A DNA stretch of 64,000 nt from Clostridiales bacterium UBA6981 (GCA_002450075.1 DJYJ01000015.1:24254-88253); one strand, 5' to 3'; counted from the first letter of the stretch, positions 41,549 to 51,482 are shown. Numbers and translations are program-made. Notes: a model not told the origin generated them from the letters alone.

Positions 41549-42931
41549 TCACTTTTCGGAATAGGCGGCAAGGACGCCCTTGTAGGTCATATAGCAATCG
41601 AACTTGGCGACGACCTCAAAGGGGGCGTGCATGCTGAGCACCGGAACACCGGCGTCGATCGTGTCGATGTTGCGGTTGGCCATGAATTTGGCGATCGTGC
41701 CGCCGCCGCCCTGGTCGACCTTGCCGAGCTCGGCCATCTGCCAGACGACCTTGTTTTCGGCAAGCAGACGGCGCAGATGTCCCACGACCTCGGCCGAGGC
41801 GTCGCTGCTGCCGGATTTGCCGCGGGCGCCGGTAAACTTGCACACACCGAGACCGTAGTTGATGCGCGAGGCGTTGCTCTTTTCCGAGACCTCCGGATAG
41901 AGGGGGTCAAGGGCGGCGGTCACGTCGGCGGATAGGCAGAAGCTCTTTTCATAGCAGCGGCGAAGCGCCACGCCCTCGGATTCACACAGGTCGGCCATGA
42001 AGGTGTCGAAGGCCTCGCTCTGCATGCCGGAAACGCCCTCGGAGCCGATTTCCTCCTTGTCCGCGAGGATGCAGACGCAGGTACGCTCGGGCTCTTCGAC
42101 ATCAAAGATGGCCTTGAGCTCGGCATAGGCGCAGACGCGGTCGTCGTGGCCGTAGCCGCCGATCAGCGAACGGTCGAGACCGATCTCGCACACGTCAAAG
42201 GCGGGCACGGCAACCAGCTCGGCAGAGAGGAAGTCCTCCTCGGTGATGTCATAGAGGTCGTTGAGGATGCTCAGCACGGCGAGCTTGACGCGGTCCTTGC
42301 CCTCGTCGGCATAGGGCGCCGAGCCGATGAGGATGTTCAGCCCCTCGCCGGTGATGCCCTCGGAAAGGGTCTTCTTCATCTGGTCGGCCGCCAGATGGGG
42401 CAGCAGATCGGTGATGACGAATTTCGGATCGTCCTTCTCGCGGCCGATCGTGACGTCCACGGTGCTGCCGTCGCGCAGCGCGACCGTGCCGTGGAGCTCC
42501 AGCGGGATCGTGACCCACTGGTACTTCTTGATGCCGCCGTAATAGTGCGTGCGGAAATAGCACAGCTCGTCGTTTTCATAAACAGGGTTCTGCTTGAGAT
42601 CGAGGCGGGGCGAGTCGACGTGAGCGCCGGCGATCACCGCGCCCTCGGCGAGGCTCTTTTTGCCGATCACGGCGAGGAGCAGCGCCTTGCCGCGGTTGTT
42701 CTGATAGACCTTCATGCCCGGCTTGAGCGCCATGCCAGGGACATAGGGAACAAAGCCGTTCTCCTCGGCCTCGGCGATCGCGTTCTTCACGGCCTCGCGC
42801 TCGGTGCGGGAATTGTTGAGATAGCGCATATATTCCCCGCAGTATTCCTCGCAGCGGATCCGCTCGTCGGTGTCGATCAGGTCATAGCCGTTCTTCTGTT
42901 CGTAAAAAAGCTTGTTTCTCAGCTCATCCAT
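41549..42931 (-). CDS. apeB: M18 family aminopeptidase
   Basis: 460 residues. It is a dinuclear-zinc aminopeptidase preferring acidic N-terminal residues. Visible: AGAHVDSPRLDLKQNP (first metal His and Asp), DKEEIGSEGVSGMQS (catalytic Glu and metal Glu), GYGHDDRVCAY (bridging Asp) and the late VPVLSMHAPFE metal His. It is the last gene of a prfA - tsaC-coaE - apeB run and overlaps the fusion gene by 8 bases; GGAGG lies 11 bases before its ATG. Confidence 0.92.
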   Translation of the reverse strand: MDELRNKLFYEQKNGYDLIDTDERIRCEEYCGEYMRYLNNSRTEREAVKNAIAEAEENGFVPYVPGMALKPGMKVYQNNRGKALLLAVIGKKSLAEGAVIAGAHVDSPRLDLKQNPVYENDELCYFRTHYYGGIKKYQWVTIPLELHGTVALRDGSTVDVTIGREKDDPKFVITDLLPHLAADQMKKTLSEGITGEGLNILIGSAPYADEGKDRVKLAVLSILNDLYDITEEDFLSAELVAVPAFDVCEIGLDRSLIGGYGHDDRVCAYAELKAIFDVEEPERTCVCILADKEEIGSEGVSGMQSEAFDTFMADLCESEGVALRRCYEKSFCLSADVTAALDPLYPEVSEKSNASRINYGLGVCKFTGARGKSGSSDASAEVVGHLRRLLAENKVVWQMAELGKVDQGGGGTIAKFMANRNIDTIDAGVPVLSMHAPFEVVAKFDCYMTYKGVLAAYSEK

Positions 42932-44135
42932 GGGATTTTACAACCTCCGAAAAATAGTTTCTGCAAGTATTGGAAAACTGATCCTCGCTCCCGTCGTTAT
43001 ACAGGATGTGATCACATTTTTCTCTGAAATATTCCTCGCCCTTCTGGGCGTCGAGGCGCGCGGCGGCGGCTGAGGCGCTGATACCATCGCGCAGCATGAT
43101 GCGCGCAAGGCGCTTGGAACGTGGGGCCAGCACGCCCACGACAAGCTCGCAGCGCTCACCGAGGCCGGAGGAGATCAGCTCGATCGCGTCGAGCGCGGCG
43201 AGCGTACCGCCCGCCATCCCCCAGGCGCGCAGACGGTGCTGTACCTCCGCGGCAATAAAGCGGTGGGTGATCGCATTGAGCTCCGCAAGCGCGGCGGGGT
43301 CGGAGAACACGATCGCGCCAAGCGCCCTCCGGTCGATCCTGCCGTCCGCTGCCGCCGACGGGAAGCGCGCGGCGAGCGCGGCGTTCAGCTCCGGGTCCTT
43401 TTCAAGCAGCTCGTGGTAGACCTCGTCACAGTCGATCGAAAGGCCGCCAAGCGCTTCGATGGCGCGCAGCGCGGTTGTCTTGCCGCTGCCGCTGGGGCCG
43501 GTGAGCCCGATGAGCGTCATGCCGTCCACGAGCGCGTCCGCGATCGCCTCCTCGCCCAGCGCGCCGCGGCGCAGGATGCGATAGGGCGTCTCGGCCATGG
43601 AGATAAGCGTGGACTCACGCCCGATGCCGCATTTGCCGCCGTCGATCACGCCGTCGATCGCGCCGTCGAAGTATTCCATCACCTTCTCCGCGCTCTTCGG
43701 GCTCTCCTCCCCCGAGGGGTTGGCAGAGGGAGCTGCGAAGGGAAGGCCGGTCAGCCGGAGCAGCTCAAGCGTCTTGGGGTGGTCGGGGCAGCGCAGGCCG
43801 ACCGTGTCGCCCCCGGCGAGCACGACGGGTGGGATCTCCGGCCGCGCCCTGAGCACGATCGTCAGCGGGCCCGGCCAGAAGCGGGCGGCAAGCGTCTTTG
43901 CCTGGAGCGGGACGGAGAGGCAGTATCGCTCCATCTCCTCGCTGCCGTGTACCATCAGCGACAGCGGCTTATAGGCCGGGCGGCCCTTTACCTCATAGAT
44001 CTTCTCGACCGCATCGGCGTCAAGGCCGTTGGCCGCGAGTCCGTAGACCGTTTCGGTCGGCACGGCGACAAGGCCGCCGTTTCGGATGAGCTCGGCCGCG
44101 CCGGTGAGATCGTTTGTAAATATTTCTGTTTTCAT
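42924..44135 (-). CDS. tsaC-coaE: fusion of threonylcarbamoyl-AMP synthase (TsaC/YrdC) and dephospho-CoA kinase-like domain
   Basis: 403 residues. The first half (about 1-200) is a YrdC domain: GGLVAVPTETVYGLAANG, KGRPAYKPLSLMV, AAPSANPSG and the substrate-pocket residues typical of TsaC, which makes the t6A tRNA precursor. The second half is a CoaE-like P-loop kinase (GLTGPSGSGKTTALRAIE, CDEVYHELLEKDPELN), which phosphorylates dephospho-CoA in the last step of CoA synthesis. The two reactions are unrelated, so this is an odd fusion. ATG 44135 follows CGGAGAAAT. Between prfA and apeB. Confidence 0.88.
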   Translation of the reverse strand: MKTEIFTNDLTGAAELIRNGGLVAVPTETVYGLAANGLDADAVEKIYEVKGRPAYKPLSLMVHGSEEMERYCLSVPLQAKTLAARFWPGPLTIVLRARPEIPPVVLAGGDTVGLRCPDHPKTLELLRLTGLPFAAPSANPSGEESPKSAEKVMEYFDGAIDGVIDGGKCGIGRESTLISMAETPYRILRRGALGEEAIADALVDGMTLIGLTGPSGSGKTTALRAIEALGGLSIDCDEVYHELLEKDPELNAALAARFPSAAADGRIDRRALGAIVFSDPAALAELNAITHRFIAAEVQHRLRAWGMAGGTLAALDAIELISSGLGERCELVVGVLAPRSKRLARIMLRDGISASAAAARLDAQKGEEYFREKCDHILYNDGSEDQFSNTCRNYFSEVVKSHG

Positions 44136-44170
44136 ATTTCTCCGTTTCAGACGTGCCATGGCGCAGCGCC

Positions 44171-44219
44171 CCTCATCCGTCACGGCCAAGCCCGTGACAC
44201 CTTCCCCCCAGGGGGAAGG
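44171..44219. repeat. palindromic repeat of the CCTCATCCGTC family, copy A
   Basis: CCTCATCCGTC, a small hairpin (CACGG/CCGTG), ACA, then CCTTCCCCC/GGGGGAAGG. The same layout occurs at 62086-62133 and 62149-62195. The prfA stop codon (44182-44180) lies inside it. Confidence 0.85.
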
Positions 44220-45265
44220 CCTGTTTCATTCTGCTCCGCAAGCCTGGCCGCCTGGTCGGCGGTAACGAGCGCGTCGATGAGCGCGTCGAGGTCGCCGTCC
44301 ATGATCGCGGCGATGTTGAAGCTGCGCCCCTCCCCCGTCAGACGGTGATCGGTCACGCGGTTCTGGGGGAAGTTATAGGTGCGGATGCGCTCGCTGCGGT
44401 CGCCGCTGCCGATCTGGCTGCGGCGCTCCTGGGTGACGGAGGCGCGCTGCTTTTCCTGCTCGGCCTCATAGAGGCGGGCGCGGAGGATCTGCATGGCGCG
44501 ATCCTTGTTTTTATATTGGCTGCGCTCGTCCTGGCATTCGACGACCGTGCCGGTGGGCAGGTGCGTGATGCGGATGGCGCTTTCGGTTTTGTTGACATGC
44601 TGGCCGCCCGCGCCGGAGGACCGGTAGGTGTCGATCTTCAGATCGTTCGGATCGAGCCAGAACTCCACCTCGCCGATCTCGGGCAGGACGGCGACCGTGG
44701 CCGCCGAGGTGTGGATCCTCCCGCCGGATTCGGTGACCGGGACACGCTGGACGCGGTGGCCGCCGGCCTCGAACTTCAGCCGGGACCAGGCGCCCTCGCC
44801 CTCGACGACAAAGCTGATCTCCTTGAAGCCGCCGAGCTCGGTCTCGCTGGCGTTTGCGACCTCGACGCGCCAGCCGCGGCGCTCGGCGTACATGGAATAC
44901 ATGCGGAAAAGGTCGGCGGCAAACAGCATGCCCTCCTCCCCGCCGACGCCGCCGCGGATCTCCATGATGACGTTTTTGCCGTCGTTCGGATCCTTCGGCA
45001 GCAGCAGGAGGCGGATCTCGCCCTCGCGCGCTTCCCGCTCGGCTTTGGCGGCGCGGTATTCCTCCTCGTCGCCGAGCTCCAGCGCGGCGTCCATGTCGTC
45101 GCAGGCTGTCTGGTAGGCGCGGTAGGCCTCGACGATCGGCGCAAGCTCGCGTGCCTCGCGGTCGCAGGCGGCGAAGGCGGCCGCGTCGGAATAGACCTCC
45201 GGCCGCGCCATGCGGGCCTGGAGCTCTTCATATTGGTTTTTCAGCTTTTCAAGCTTTTCAAACAT
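44180..45265 (-). CDS. prfA: peptide chain release factor 1
   Basis: 361 residues. It releases peptides at UAA/UAG. Domain II has the stop-codon motif in [19 protein letters not shown] (PVT in place of PAT), and the catalytic loop is [14 protein letters not shown] (GGQ). The usual C-terminus is reached about 15 codons before the stop; the last residues ([13 protein letters not shown]) are encoded by an inserted palindromic repeat. The ribosome region is GGAGG with wide spacing. It has its own promoter and leads into the tsaC-coaE gene. Confidence 0.95.
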   Translation of the reverse strand: MFEKLEKLKNQYEELQARMARPEVYSDAAAFAACDREARELAPIVEAYRAYQTACDDMDAALELGDEEEYRAAKAEREAREGEIRLLLLPKDPNDGKNVIMEIRGGVGGEEGMLFAADLFRMYSMYAERRGWRVEVANASETELGGFKEISFVVEGEGAWSRLKFEAGGHRVQRVPVTESGGRIHTSAATVAVLPEIGEVEFWLDPNDLKIDTYRSSGAGGQHVNKTESAIRITHLPTGTVVECQDERSQYKNKDRAMQILRARLYEAEQEKQRASVTQERRSQIGSGDRSERIRTYNFPQNRVTDHRLTGEGRSFNIAAIMDGDLDALIDALVTADQAARLAEQNETGLPPGGKVSRAWP

Positions 45266-45305
45266 GGCCTTCGGCGCCTCCCTCGCTTGTAGATATTGAT
45301 GTTAT

Positions 45306-45334
45306 ATCTTATCACAATTCCCCCCGGCTGTAAA
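45306..45334 (-). promoter_or_regulatory. prfA promoter
   Basis: Minus strand TTTACA (45334-45329), 17-base spacer, TAAGAT (45311-45306). Confidence 0.65.
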
Positions 45335-45381
45335 CAAGTCCGGGGCGATTCTGAAGAATTCTCAAATGATGACGCGGGCAC

Positions 45382-45410
45382 TTGACGGGACGGGAGCGAT
45401 CGCGGATAAT
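45382..45410 (+). promoter_or_regulatory. promoter of the beta-helix lipoprotein
   Basis: TTGACG 45382-45387, 17-base spacer, GATAAT 45405-45410. It places transcription start near 45417 and so excludes earlier start codons. Confidence 0.8.
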
Positions 45411-45444
45411 GGAAAAAAAGAGCTGTGACGAAAGGATGAGACAA

Positions 45445-47196
45445 ATGAAAAAGCTGTCGCTTCTTCTTTCCCTTTTGTTTGCCGTGCTGCTGCTCGGCGG
45501 CTGCGGCGCCGCGCCCGACACGGGGAGCACGCCCGTGCCGGAGGAAGACGTTGAAACCGTTGTCGTGACGGACATAAAAGGGTTCCTGAACGCGCTTGGG
45601 CCGGAGCGCTGCGTCGTGGTCGAGGCGGAGGAGCTCCGTCTTGACGAGGCGCCGGACTACGGCTTCGGCTACTCCACGGGCGCCTATACCTGGGTGCCGT
45701 TAGGCGGAGGCGAATACGCGCTCGAGATCCGGGGCGTCGACGGACTTACGATCAAATCTGCGCGGGAGGGCGGCTGTCTTATCTCGACCGACGACGCGAC
45801 CGCGAGCGTCTTAACGCTGCGCGGCTGCCGTGATGTGGCGCTGGAGGGGCTGACGCTCGGCCACCGCGGCGAGCCCGCCTTCTGCTGCGGGGACGTGCTG
45901 TACTGCGACAGCTGTGAGGATGTTGCCGTGCGCGGCTGTGAGCTTTTCGGCTGCGGTGTGACGGCCGTGAACGCGTGGCAGTGTACCCGTCTGATGCTGG
46001 AGAGCTGCACGCTGCGCGACTGTTCGGTTGCGGCGCTAAACGTCATGCTCAGCACCAACGTGCAGGTGCGCGACTGCGAGATTCTGCGCTGCGGGCGGGA
46101 CGGCGGCGTCGCTGCGCTGTACGCCTCGGGCTGCAACGGCTTTGCCGTCATCAACAGCAGCGTACGCGACGGGGAGAACAGTCTTCTCCTCGAGACGATG
46201 AATTCCTCCTCGGTCTGCCTGCTCGGCAGTGAGGCGACGGGCAACCGCTTCTCCGAGGCGCTTTTCCGTCTCTACGGCGGCGGCGTGACCGTGAGCGGCA
46301 GCGCGCTGGGTGACAACGAATTCGGCAGCTGCTACGCAAGCGGGAGCGCCTTTGCGGTGACGGAGAGCGGCAAGGCGCTCGAGAGCTTTACGGACTTCTC
46401 GCGCATGGAGCGCAAGCCCTTTACCGGTCAATACATCGGCCCCGCGCCGTATGTGACGCCGGGCGATCTCTATGTTGACGACTATGACGGCGGCTATGTG
46501 ACGCCGGGCAGCGTCGTCTCCTTCCCCGAGCACGTCCCCACCGACTGGACGGACGCGCCGCGGGAGGTGCACGTCACGACCGTGGACGAGCTGCTCGCCG
46601 CCGTCGCGCCGCACACGATCGTCTATCTCGACGGAGAGGAGTTCGATCTCTCGACGGCCTCGGATTACGGCGGGAGCGGCGGTGACTATTACGTGTGGAG
46701 CGAGACCTTTGACGGACCGGAGCTGATCTTCGTCAATCTCGAGGACTTTTCGCTTGTCGGCGGCGGGATGGGCGCGACGCTCGTCTCGACGCAGCCGCGC
46801 TATGCCGACGTGCTGGGCTTTGACAACTGCTATGCGATCCGTCTTTCGGATATGACCGTCGGACACAGCGAGGAGCCGGGCTACTGCAGCGGCGGCGTAC
46901 TGAACTTTATCAACTGCGGCGACGTCACGGTCGAGCGCTGCGGACTCTTCGGCTGCGGCACCGTGGGCATCACGGCAACGAGCTCGTATGATTTTGCCGT
47001 TACCGGGACGAACATCTATGACTGCAGCTATGTCGGCGCGCAGCTCTACGGCGTGAAGAACATGGTGTTCACCGACTGCTCGATCACCGACTGCGGCACC
47101 GACGGCTTTGGCTTCAACGGGCTGCAGATCGACGAGAGCATCGACGTCTCTTACAACGATCAAAGCCTTCCGAACGGCAGATTTACCGTTGACTGA
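45445..47196 (+). CDS. lipoprotein with duplicated parallel beta-helix
   Basis: 583 residues. Signal peptide with lipobox LGGC (Cys20), then two homologous right-handed beta-helix modules (about 40-330 and 385-583), each with stacks of V-x-V-x-x-C-x-L-F-G-C-G-type coils. The pairs LFGCGVTAVNAWQC and LFGCGTVGITATSS show the duplication, as do GHRGEPAFCCGDVL and GHSEEPGYCSGGVL. Many Cys occur at stacked positions, which could be disulfide ladders. Such helices often bind or cut polysaccharides; no catalytic triad is apparent. AAAGGA 8 bases before ATG 45445. Monocistronic. Confidence 0.75.
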   Translation: MKKLSLLLSLLFAVLLLGGCGAAPDTGSTPVPEEDVETVVVTDIKGFLNALGPERCVVVEAEELRLDEAPDYGFGYSTGAYTWVPLGGGEYALEIRGVDGLTIKSAREGGCLISTDDATASVLTLRGCRDVALEGLTLGHRGEPAFCCGDVLYCDSCEDVAVRGCELFGCGVTAVNAWQCTRLMLESCTLRDCSVAALNVMLSTNVQVRDCEILRCGRDGGVAALYASGCNGFAVINSSVRDGENSLLLETMNSSSVCLLGSEATGNRFSEALFRLYGGGVTVSGSALGDNEFGSCYASGSAFAVTESGKALESFTDFSRMERKPFTGQYIGPAPYVTPGDLYVDDYDGGYVTPGSVVSFPEHVPTDWTDAPREVHVTTVDELLAAVAPHTIVYLDGEEFDLSTASDYGGSGGDYYVWSETFDGPELIFVNLEDFSLVGGGMGATLVSTQPRYADVLGFDNCYAIRLSDMTVGHSEEPGYCSGGVLNFINCGDVTVERCGLFGCGTVGITATSSYDFAVTGTNIYDCSYVGAQLYGVKNMVFTDCSITDCGTDGFGFNGLQIDESIDVSYNDQSLPNGRFTVD

Positions 47197-47203
47197 AAAA
47201 TCG

Positions 47204-47239
47204 AAAAAAGTGCGGATGGATCTCCATCCGCACTTTTTT
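47204..47239. terminator. bidirectional terminator
   Basis: Perfect 17-base arms AAAAAAGTGCGGATGGA/TCCATCCGCACTTTTTT with a 2-base gap, between convergent genes. Confidence 0.92.
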
Positions 47240-47243
47240 CAGT

Positions 47244-48443
47244 TTATTCGACGATGCGAGGGCCGCTGCGCCAGTCGGCGCCGCCCCGGCGCTCCTCCGC
47301 AGCGCGGTAGCCCAGAACATAGAGATCATGCGCCGCGGCTCCGAGGGAAAAGATCGTCTCGCTCCGCTCCCCCAGTTCGCGCACGGAGGCGGGCTTGGTC
47401 ACGATCGGGATCTCGCTCGTCTCGCGCAGCTCGGCGAGCATTTCGCGCCCTCTTGCGTTTGTCGCAAGCAGCCGGGCATAGGGCGGGATGCCGTCCGCAG
47501 CGTTGCTTGTAATACCGAGAGCGGCGCAGTAGCAGGCGCGGCGCACGCGGGACATGGCAAGGCGCTTGTTCTTCACGGCGGCAAAGACGGCGTCGAGTGT
47601 GGGCTCCTCCCCCGCCGCGCGGAAAAGCCGCTCGCCCAGACCGCCGGAGGCGTCCGGCAGGGCGAGGAAATCCTCGCGCCGCAGCATGCGCAGGCGCGAG
47701 AGGATCGCCGTTTCGTTCGCTGCGCGCGACGGGATGCCGCGCCCCTGCGCCGTATCCCGCTCGAGCACCGCACGCGCTGCCGCGCCCATAAAGCGGTCGG
47801 CGCTCTCGCCGCGCAGGAGCAGACTTCGGATCTCGGAGGCCGAGCGCGTGTTTCCCTCGCCCGCGCCGTCGTGCGCGCTGCCGAGCCGCCGTACGCCGAG
47901 TGGCTTGAGAGAAAGGTTTTCGGTATAGATCGTCTTGAGATACTCCACCGCCAGGATGTTGTTCGGCGTTTCGAGGGCACGCGCGCCTTCGCCGCAGAGC
48001 TCCTCGAGCACGCGCTGGCGCGCGGCGGCAAAGGACAGCTCCGGTTCGTCCGCCATTTTCGCACGGATGAGCTCGACCGTCTGCGGCTCGATCAGGCGGC
48101 GGGCCAGGGTATCGAGGATGCCGAGGCCCTCGCTCTCCGTGCCGAAGCTGAGCGTCGTCGCGCCGATGGCGGCGAGAAGCCCGACGGCGCCGCGGGCAAA
48201 GCCCTCGGCCGAGGCGAGAGACCAGGGCAGCGGCAGCTCGAACACCACGTCCGCCCCGCCGCGCACAGCCGCCTCCGCGCGGGCGTATTTGGCGTAAAGC
48301 GCCGCCTCGCCGCGCTGGACAAAGTCCCCCGACATGACGCAGACGACGCCCTGGTCGTCCGTCAGCCGCGCGCTCTCGCGCAGATGATACGCATGGCCGT
48401 TGTGAAAGGGATTGTATTCGCACACCACGCCGATAAAGTCCAT
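47244..48443 (-). CDS. tmcAL: tRNA(Met) cytidine acetate ligase
   Basis: 399 residues of the nucleotidyltransferase-like TmcAL family (formerly UPF0348). The start MDFIGVVCEYNPFHNGHAYH holds the H-x-G-H adenylate-binding motif, followed by VVCVMSGDFVQRGE and DVVFELP. It activates acetate with ATP to make N4-acetylcytidine at the wobble base of elongator tRNA-Met. AAGGAG 6 bases before ATG. It shares a divergent promoter region with ackA, so an acetate-using enzyme and acetate kinase sit back to back. Confidence 0.9.
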   Translation of the reverse strand: MDFIGVVCEYNPFHNGHAYHLRESARLTDDQGVVCVMSGDFVQRGEAALYAKYARAEAAVRGGADVVFELPLPWSLASAEGFARGAVGLLAAIGATTLSFGTESEGLGILDTLARRLIEPQTVELIRAKMADEPELSFAAARQRVLEELCGEGARALETPNNILAVEYLKTIYTENLSLKPLGVRRLGSAHDGAGEGNTRSASEIRSLLLRGESADRFMGAAARAVLERDTAQGRGIPSRAANETAILSRLRMLRREDFLALPDASGGLGERLFRAAGEEPTLDAVFAAVKNKRLAMSRVRRACYCAALGITSNAADGIPPYARLLATNARGREMLAELRETSEIPIVTKPASVRELGERSETIFSLGAAAHDLYVLGYRAAEERRGGADWRSGPRIVE

Positions 48444-48511
48444 GGCTTGCTCCTTATCTATGTTATGTAAACTTATTTTCCGGTTGAAAAAGGGCTTGCT
48501 TTTTCCCTGTC

Positions 48512-48540
48512 TTGTATTAAAATAGTACTGTTAGTATAGC
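48512..48540 (+). promoter_or_regulatory. ackA promoter
   Basis: TTGTAT 48512-48517, 17-base spacer, TATAGC 48535-48540, start codon 42 bases on. Confidence 0.6.
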
Positions 48541-48581
48541 GCATATAAAACAACGTTTTCAATAGAAAGGAATCAAACGAC

Positions 48582-49781
48582 ATGAAAATTCTCGTCATCA
48601 ACGCAGGCAGCTCCTCGCTGAAGTATCAGCTCATCGACATGGAGAGCGAAACCGTCATGGCCAAGGGGCTTTGCGAGCGCATCGGCATCGACGGCCATCT
48701 CAAGCACAGCCCGCTGGTCGGCGATAAGCCGGTCTTCAACGAAGACGTTCCCATGCCCACCCACGCCGAGGCGATTGCCGCTGTCATCGACAAGCTGACG
48801 AGCAAGGAATACGGCGTTGTCGGCTCGATGAAGGAGATCGACGCCGTCGGTCACCGCGTCGTCCACGGCGGCGAAAAGTTCGCCTCCTCCGTGCTGATCA
48901 ACGACGAGGTCATGCATGCGATCGAGGAGTGCATCCCCTTCGCCCCGCTGCACAACCCCGCCAACATCACCGGCATCAACGCCTGCAAGGCCGTTATGGG
49001 CGACGTCCCGATGGTCGCCGTGTTCGACACCGCTTTCCACCAGACCATGCCCGGCAAGGCCTATATGTACGCGGTCCCCTATGATTATTACAAGAAGGAC
49101 GGCATCCGCCGCTACGGCTTCCACGGCACCTCTCACCGCTATGTCTCCGCCCGCTGCGCCGAGCTGATGGGCAAGCCCATCGAAGAGCTGAAGATCGTCT
49201 CCTGCCATATGGGCAACGGTTCGTCGATCTGCGCCGTCGAGCACGGCAAGAGCGTCGACACGTCCATGGGCTTCACGCCGCTGGTCGGCCTGCCGATGGG
49301 CACCCGCTGCGGCGATCTGGATGCGGGCGTGATCCAGTTCATCATGAACAAGTACGGCTACACGATCGACGAGATGCTCACCATCCTCAACAAGAAGTCC
49401 GGCGTGCTGGGCGTCTCCGGCGTCTCCTCCGACTTCCGCGATCTGGACAAGGCCGCCGGTGAGGGCATCGACAAGGCCAAGCTCGCGCTCGACATGTTCA
49501 ACTACTGGGTCGCCAAGGTCGCCGGCTCCTACGTCGCCGCGATGAACGGCGTGGACGCGATCGTGTTCACCGCCGGCGTCGGCGAAAACAGCAAGGAGAC
49601 CCGCAAGGGCATCTGCGAGTATTTCGGCTATCTCGGCGTCAAGCTCGACGAGGAAGCCAACTCGAAGCGCGGCGAGGACGTGATGATCTCCACGCCCGAC
49701 AGCAAGGTCAAGGTCTTCGTCATCCCCACGAACGAGGAGCTTGTCATTGCGCGCGACACCCGCGACATCATCAGCAAGTAA
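48582..49781 (+). CDS. ackA: acetate kinase
   Basis: 399 residues, standard length. It interconverts acetyl-phosphate and acetate with ADP/ATP. The ASKHA motifs are present: [42 protein letters not shown] and the [16 protein letters not shown] adenine-binding region; it ends EELVIARDT as usual. AAAGGA before the ATG. No pta gene is adjacent, which is common outside the usual operon. Strong terminator downstream, so monocistronic. Confidence 0.97.
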   Translation: MKILVINAGSSSLKYQLIDMESETVMAKGLCERIGIDGHLKHSPLVGDKPVFNEDVPMPTHAEAIAAVIDKLTSKEYGVVGSMKEIDAVGHRVVHGGEKFASSVLINDEVMHAIEECIPFAPLHNPANITGINACKAVMGDVPMVAVFDTAFHQTMPGKAYMYAVPYDYYKKDGIRRYGFHGTSHRYVSARCAELMGKPIEELKIVSCHMGNGSSICAVEHGKSVDTSMGFTPLVGLPMGTRCGDLDAGVIQFIMNKYGYTIDEMLTILNKKSGVLGVSGVSSDFRDLDKAAGEGIDKAKLALDMFNYWVAKVAGSYVAAMNGVDAIVFTAGVGENSKETRKGICEYFGYLGVKLDEEANSKRGEDVMISTPDSKVKVFVIPTNEELVIARDTRDIISK

Positions 49782-49796
49782 AGATTCTTTCATCCG

Positions 49797-49829
49797 ACCC
49801 GGGAGAGCTGCGGCTCTCCCGGGTTTTTT
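49797..49829 (+). terminator. terminator after ackA
   Basis: ACCCGGGAGAGC, 4-base loop, GCTCTCCCGGGT and a T-run. Confidence 0.93.
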
Positions 49830-49910
49830 AAGGTTTATTAGGTGGTATTTTGCCGGAGTATGTTGTATAGTGTATGCGTTGATCAAATCCCCCAAAGGAG
49901 CAGTCCGTCC

Positions 49911-51482
49911 ATGAAAAGAGCAGTGAAAAAACGCATATCGGCAGGCGAGATCCTGTGCACGGGGTATCTTTCGCTGCTGGGCGTTGGGCTGCCGCTCACG
50001 GTGCACAACGCTTATTTTGACATCACTCGCACAAAGGCAGTCGTTTTCTGGATCCTCTCCGCGCTCTTTCTCGCCGCCTTCGCCGTATGGCGGATCGTCG
50101 GACGAAAGGGTGAGCCGCTGCGCGTTCGACCGGCGCTGCCGGACGTGCTCTTCGGCGTGTTTGCGCTGACGCATATCCTTGCGACGCTGCTCTTCCGGCC
50201 GCTTCCGGCCGGACTGTGGGCGGCGGACAACCGTTATCAGGGAGTCGTGAGCTTTGCGCTGTATCTCGGCGTGTTTCTCGTGCTGAGGCGGCACGGCGTG
50301 CTCTCCGGGCTGGTGCGCTATGCGATGGGGCTTGGTTTTTCAATCGCGGCGGCGCTTGCGATCGGCGAGGTTTTCGGGGCGGATCTTCTCGGACTGCGGG
50401 CGATTTCGCCCGCGATCGAGCTGCCGCGCTTTTTCTCAACCGTGGGGAACATCTCGTTTCTCAGCGCGCTTTGCGTGCTGTTCCTCGCGCTCTTCTCCGT
50501 TCTGACGCTCGCGTCCGATACGCTTCCCGGCACACTGCCGCCGGCGATCCCGGCGCTGCTGGCGCTTTGCTGCGGCATCGCTGTGCGGGCGGACAGCTTT
50601 GCGCTCGGCGCGATCGCCTGCTTTGTGCTACTCCCGCTGCTGACGCGCGAGGCGCGGTTTTTACGGCGCGTGCCGCTGCTGTGGGCGGCCGCAGCGGTCA
50701 CAGCGCTTGTCTTCTCACTCGCCTTGAAAAGCGCCGCCCTCTATCGGCTCAGCGGGCTCGGTTCGCTTCTGACCGCTCCCCCGCTGCTGATCGGCGTTCT
50801 TTTCATTTCCGCCGCGCTGTGGCTGCTGCTGCGCCGGCGCGGGGACGCCGCGATTGTCGTCTTTCGCAGGGTCTATGCGATCCTTTTCTTTGCTCTTCTC
50901 GTGATCGGCGCGGTCTTGCTCGTGCTCGCGAACACGCTCTGGCGGGACAGGCTGCCCGCCTCTCTTGCCGCCGTCCTGGTTTTCTCCCCCTCCTGGGGCA
51001 CGGATCGCGGCGCGGAATGGATGAGCTTTTGGCAGATGTTCCGGGAGGCCTCTCTGCCGCGGAAGCTGATCGGCAGCGGGGCGGGCGCGCTCGCCGACTG
51101 GGACAGGGCGCACCGGCTGTTCTCCGACGCCGTGACCGACAGCGCGCACAACGAGTATCTGCACTATCTGCTGACAGGCGGGGTGTTCGGGCTTTTGTCA
51201 TATCTCGCACTGCTTGTCCTTGCACTGCGAAAAGCCCTTCGAAACCCAAGTCCGACACGGACGGCGCTTGCGCTCGGCTGTGCGTCCTATGCCGTACAGG
51301 CATCGGTGAACATCGCCCAGCCCTTTACCACGCCGCTTTTTTTCGCGCTGCTGGCGCTCGTGTTCACGGAAATGCCGGATGGATTTGGAAAAAGGGAGAA
51401 AGGGAGCGAGCTTTTCTGGCGCGTCGCGCTCGCGGCGCTGGCGCTTGCGCTGCTCGTGGCCGCGGCCGCTGGCGCAAAATGA
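49911..51482 (+). CDS. O-antigen ligase/polymerase-like membrane protein
   Basis: About 523 residues with roughly 12 hydrophobic segments. The hallmark of the Wzy/WaaL fold is the extracytoplasmic loop before the last helices with SAHNEYLHYLLTGGVFGL (the H-N-x-x-L-x-x-L-x-x-G-G pattern). Such proteins polymerise or ligate undecaprenyl-linked glycans; in Firmicutes they serve wall polysaccharides. AAAGGAG lies 10 bases before ATG 49911. Together with the LCP ligase at the left end it points to surface glycopolymers, but no glycosyltransferase genes are near. Confidence 0.78.
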   Translation: MKRAVKKRISAGEILCTGYLSLLGVGLPLTVHNAYFDITRTKAVVFWILSALFLAAFAVWRIVGRKGEPLRVRPALPDVLFGVFALTHILATLLFRPLPAGLWAADNRYQGVVSFALYLGVFLVLRRHGVLSGLVRYAMGLGFSIAAALAIGEVFGADLLGLRAISPAIELPRFFSTVGNISFLSALCVLFLALFSVLTLASDTLPGTLPPAIPALLALCCGIAVRADSFALGAIACFVLLPLLTREARFLRRVPLLWAAAAVTALVFSLALKSAALYRLSGLGSLLTAPPLLIGVLFISAALWLLLRRRGDAAIVVFRRVYAILFFALLVIGAVLLVLANTLWRDRLPASLAAVLVFSPSWGTDRGAEWMSFWQMFREASLPRKLIGSGAGALADWDRAHRLFSDAVTDSAHNEYLHYLLTGGVFGLLSYLALLVLALRKALRNPSPTRTALALGCASYAVQASVNIAQPFTTPLFFALLALVFTEMPDGFGKREKGSELFWRVALAALALALLVAAAAGAK

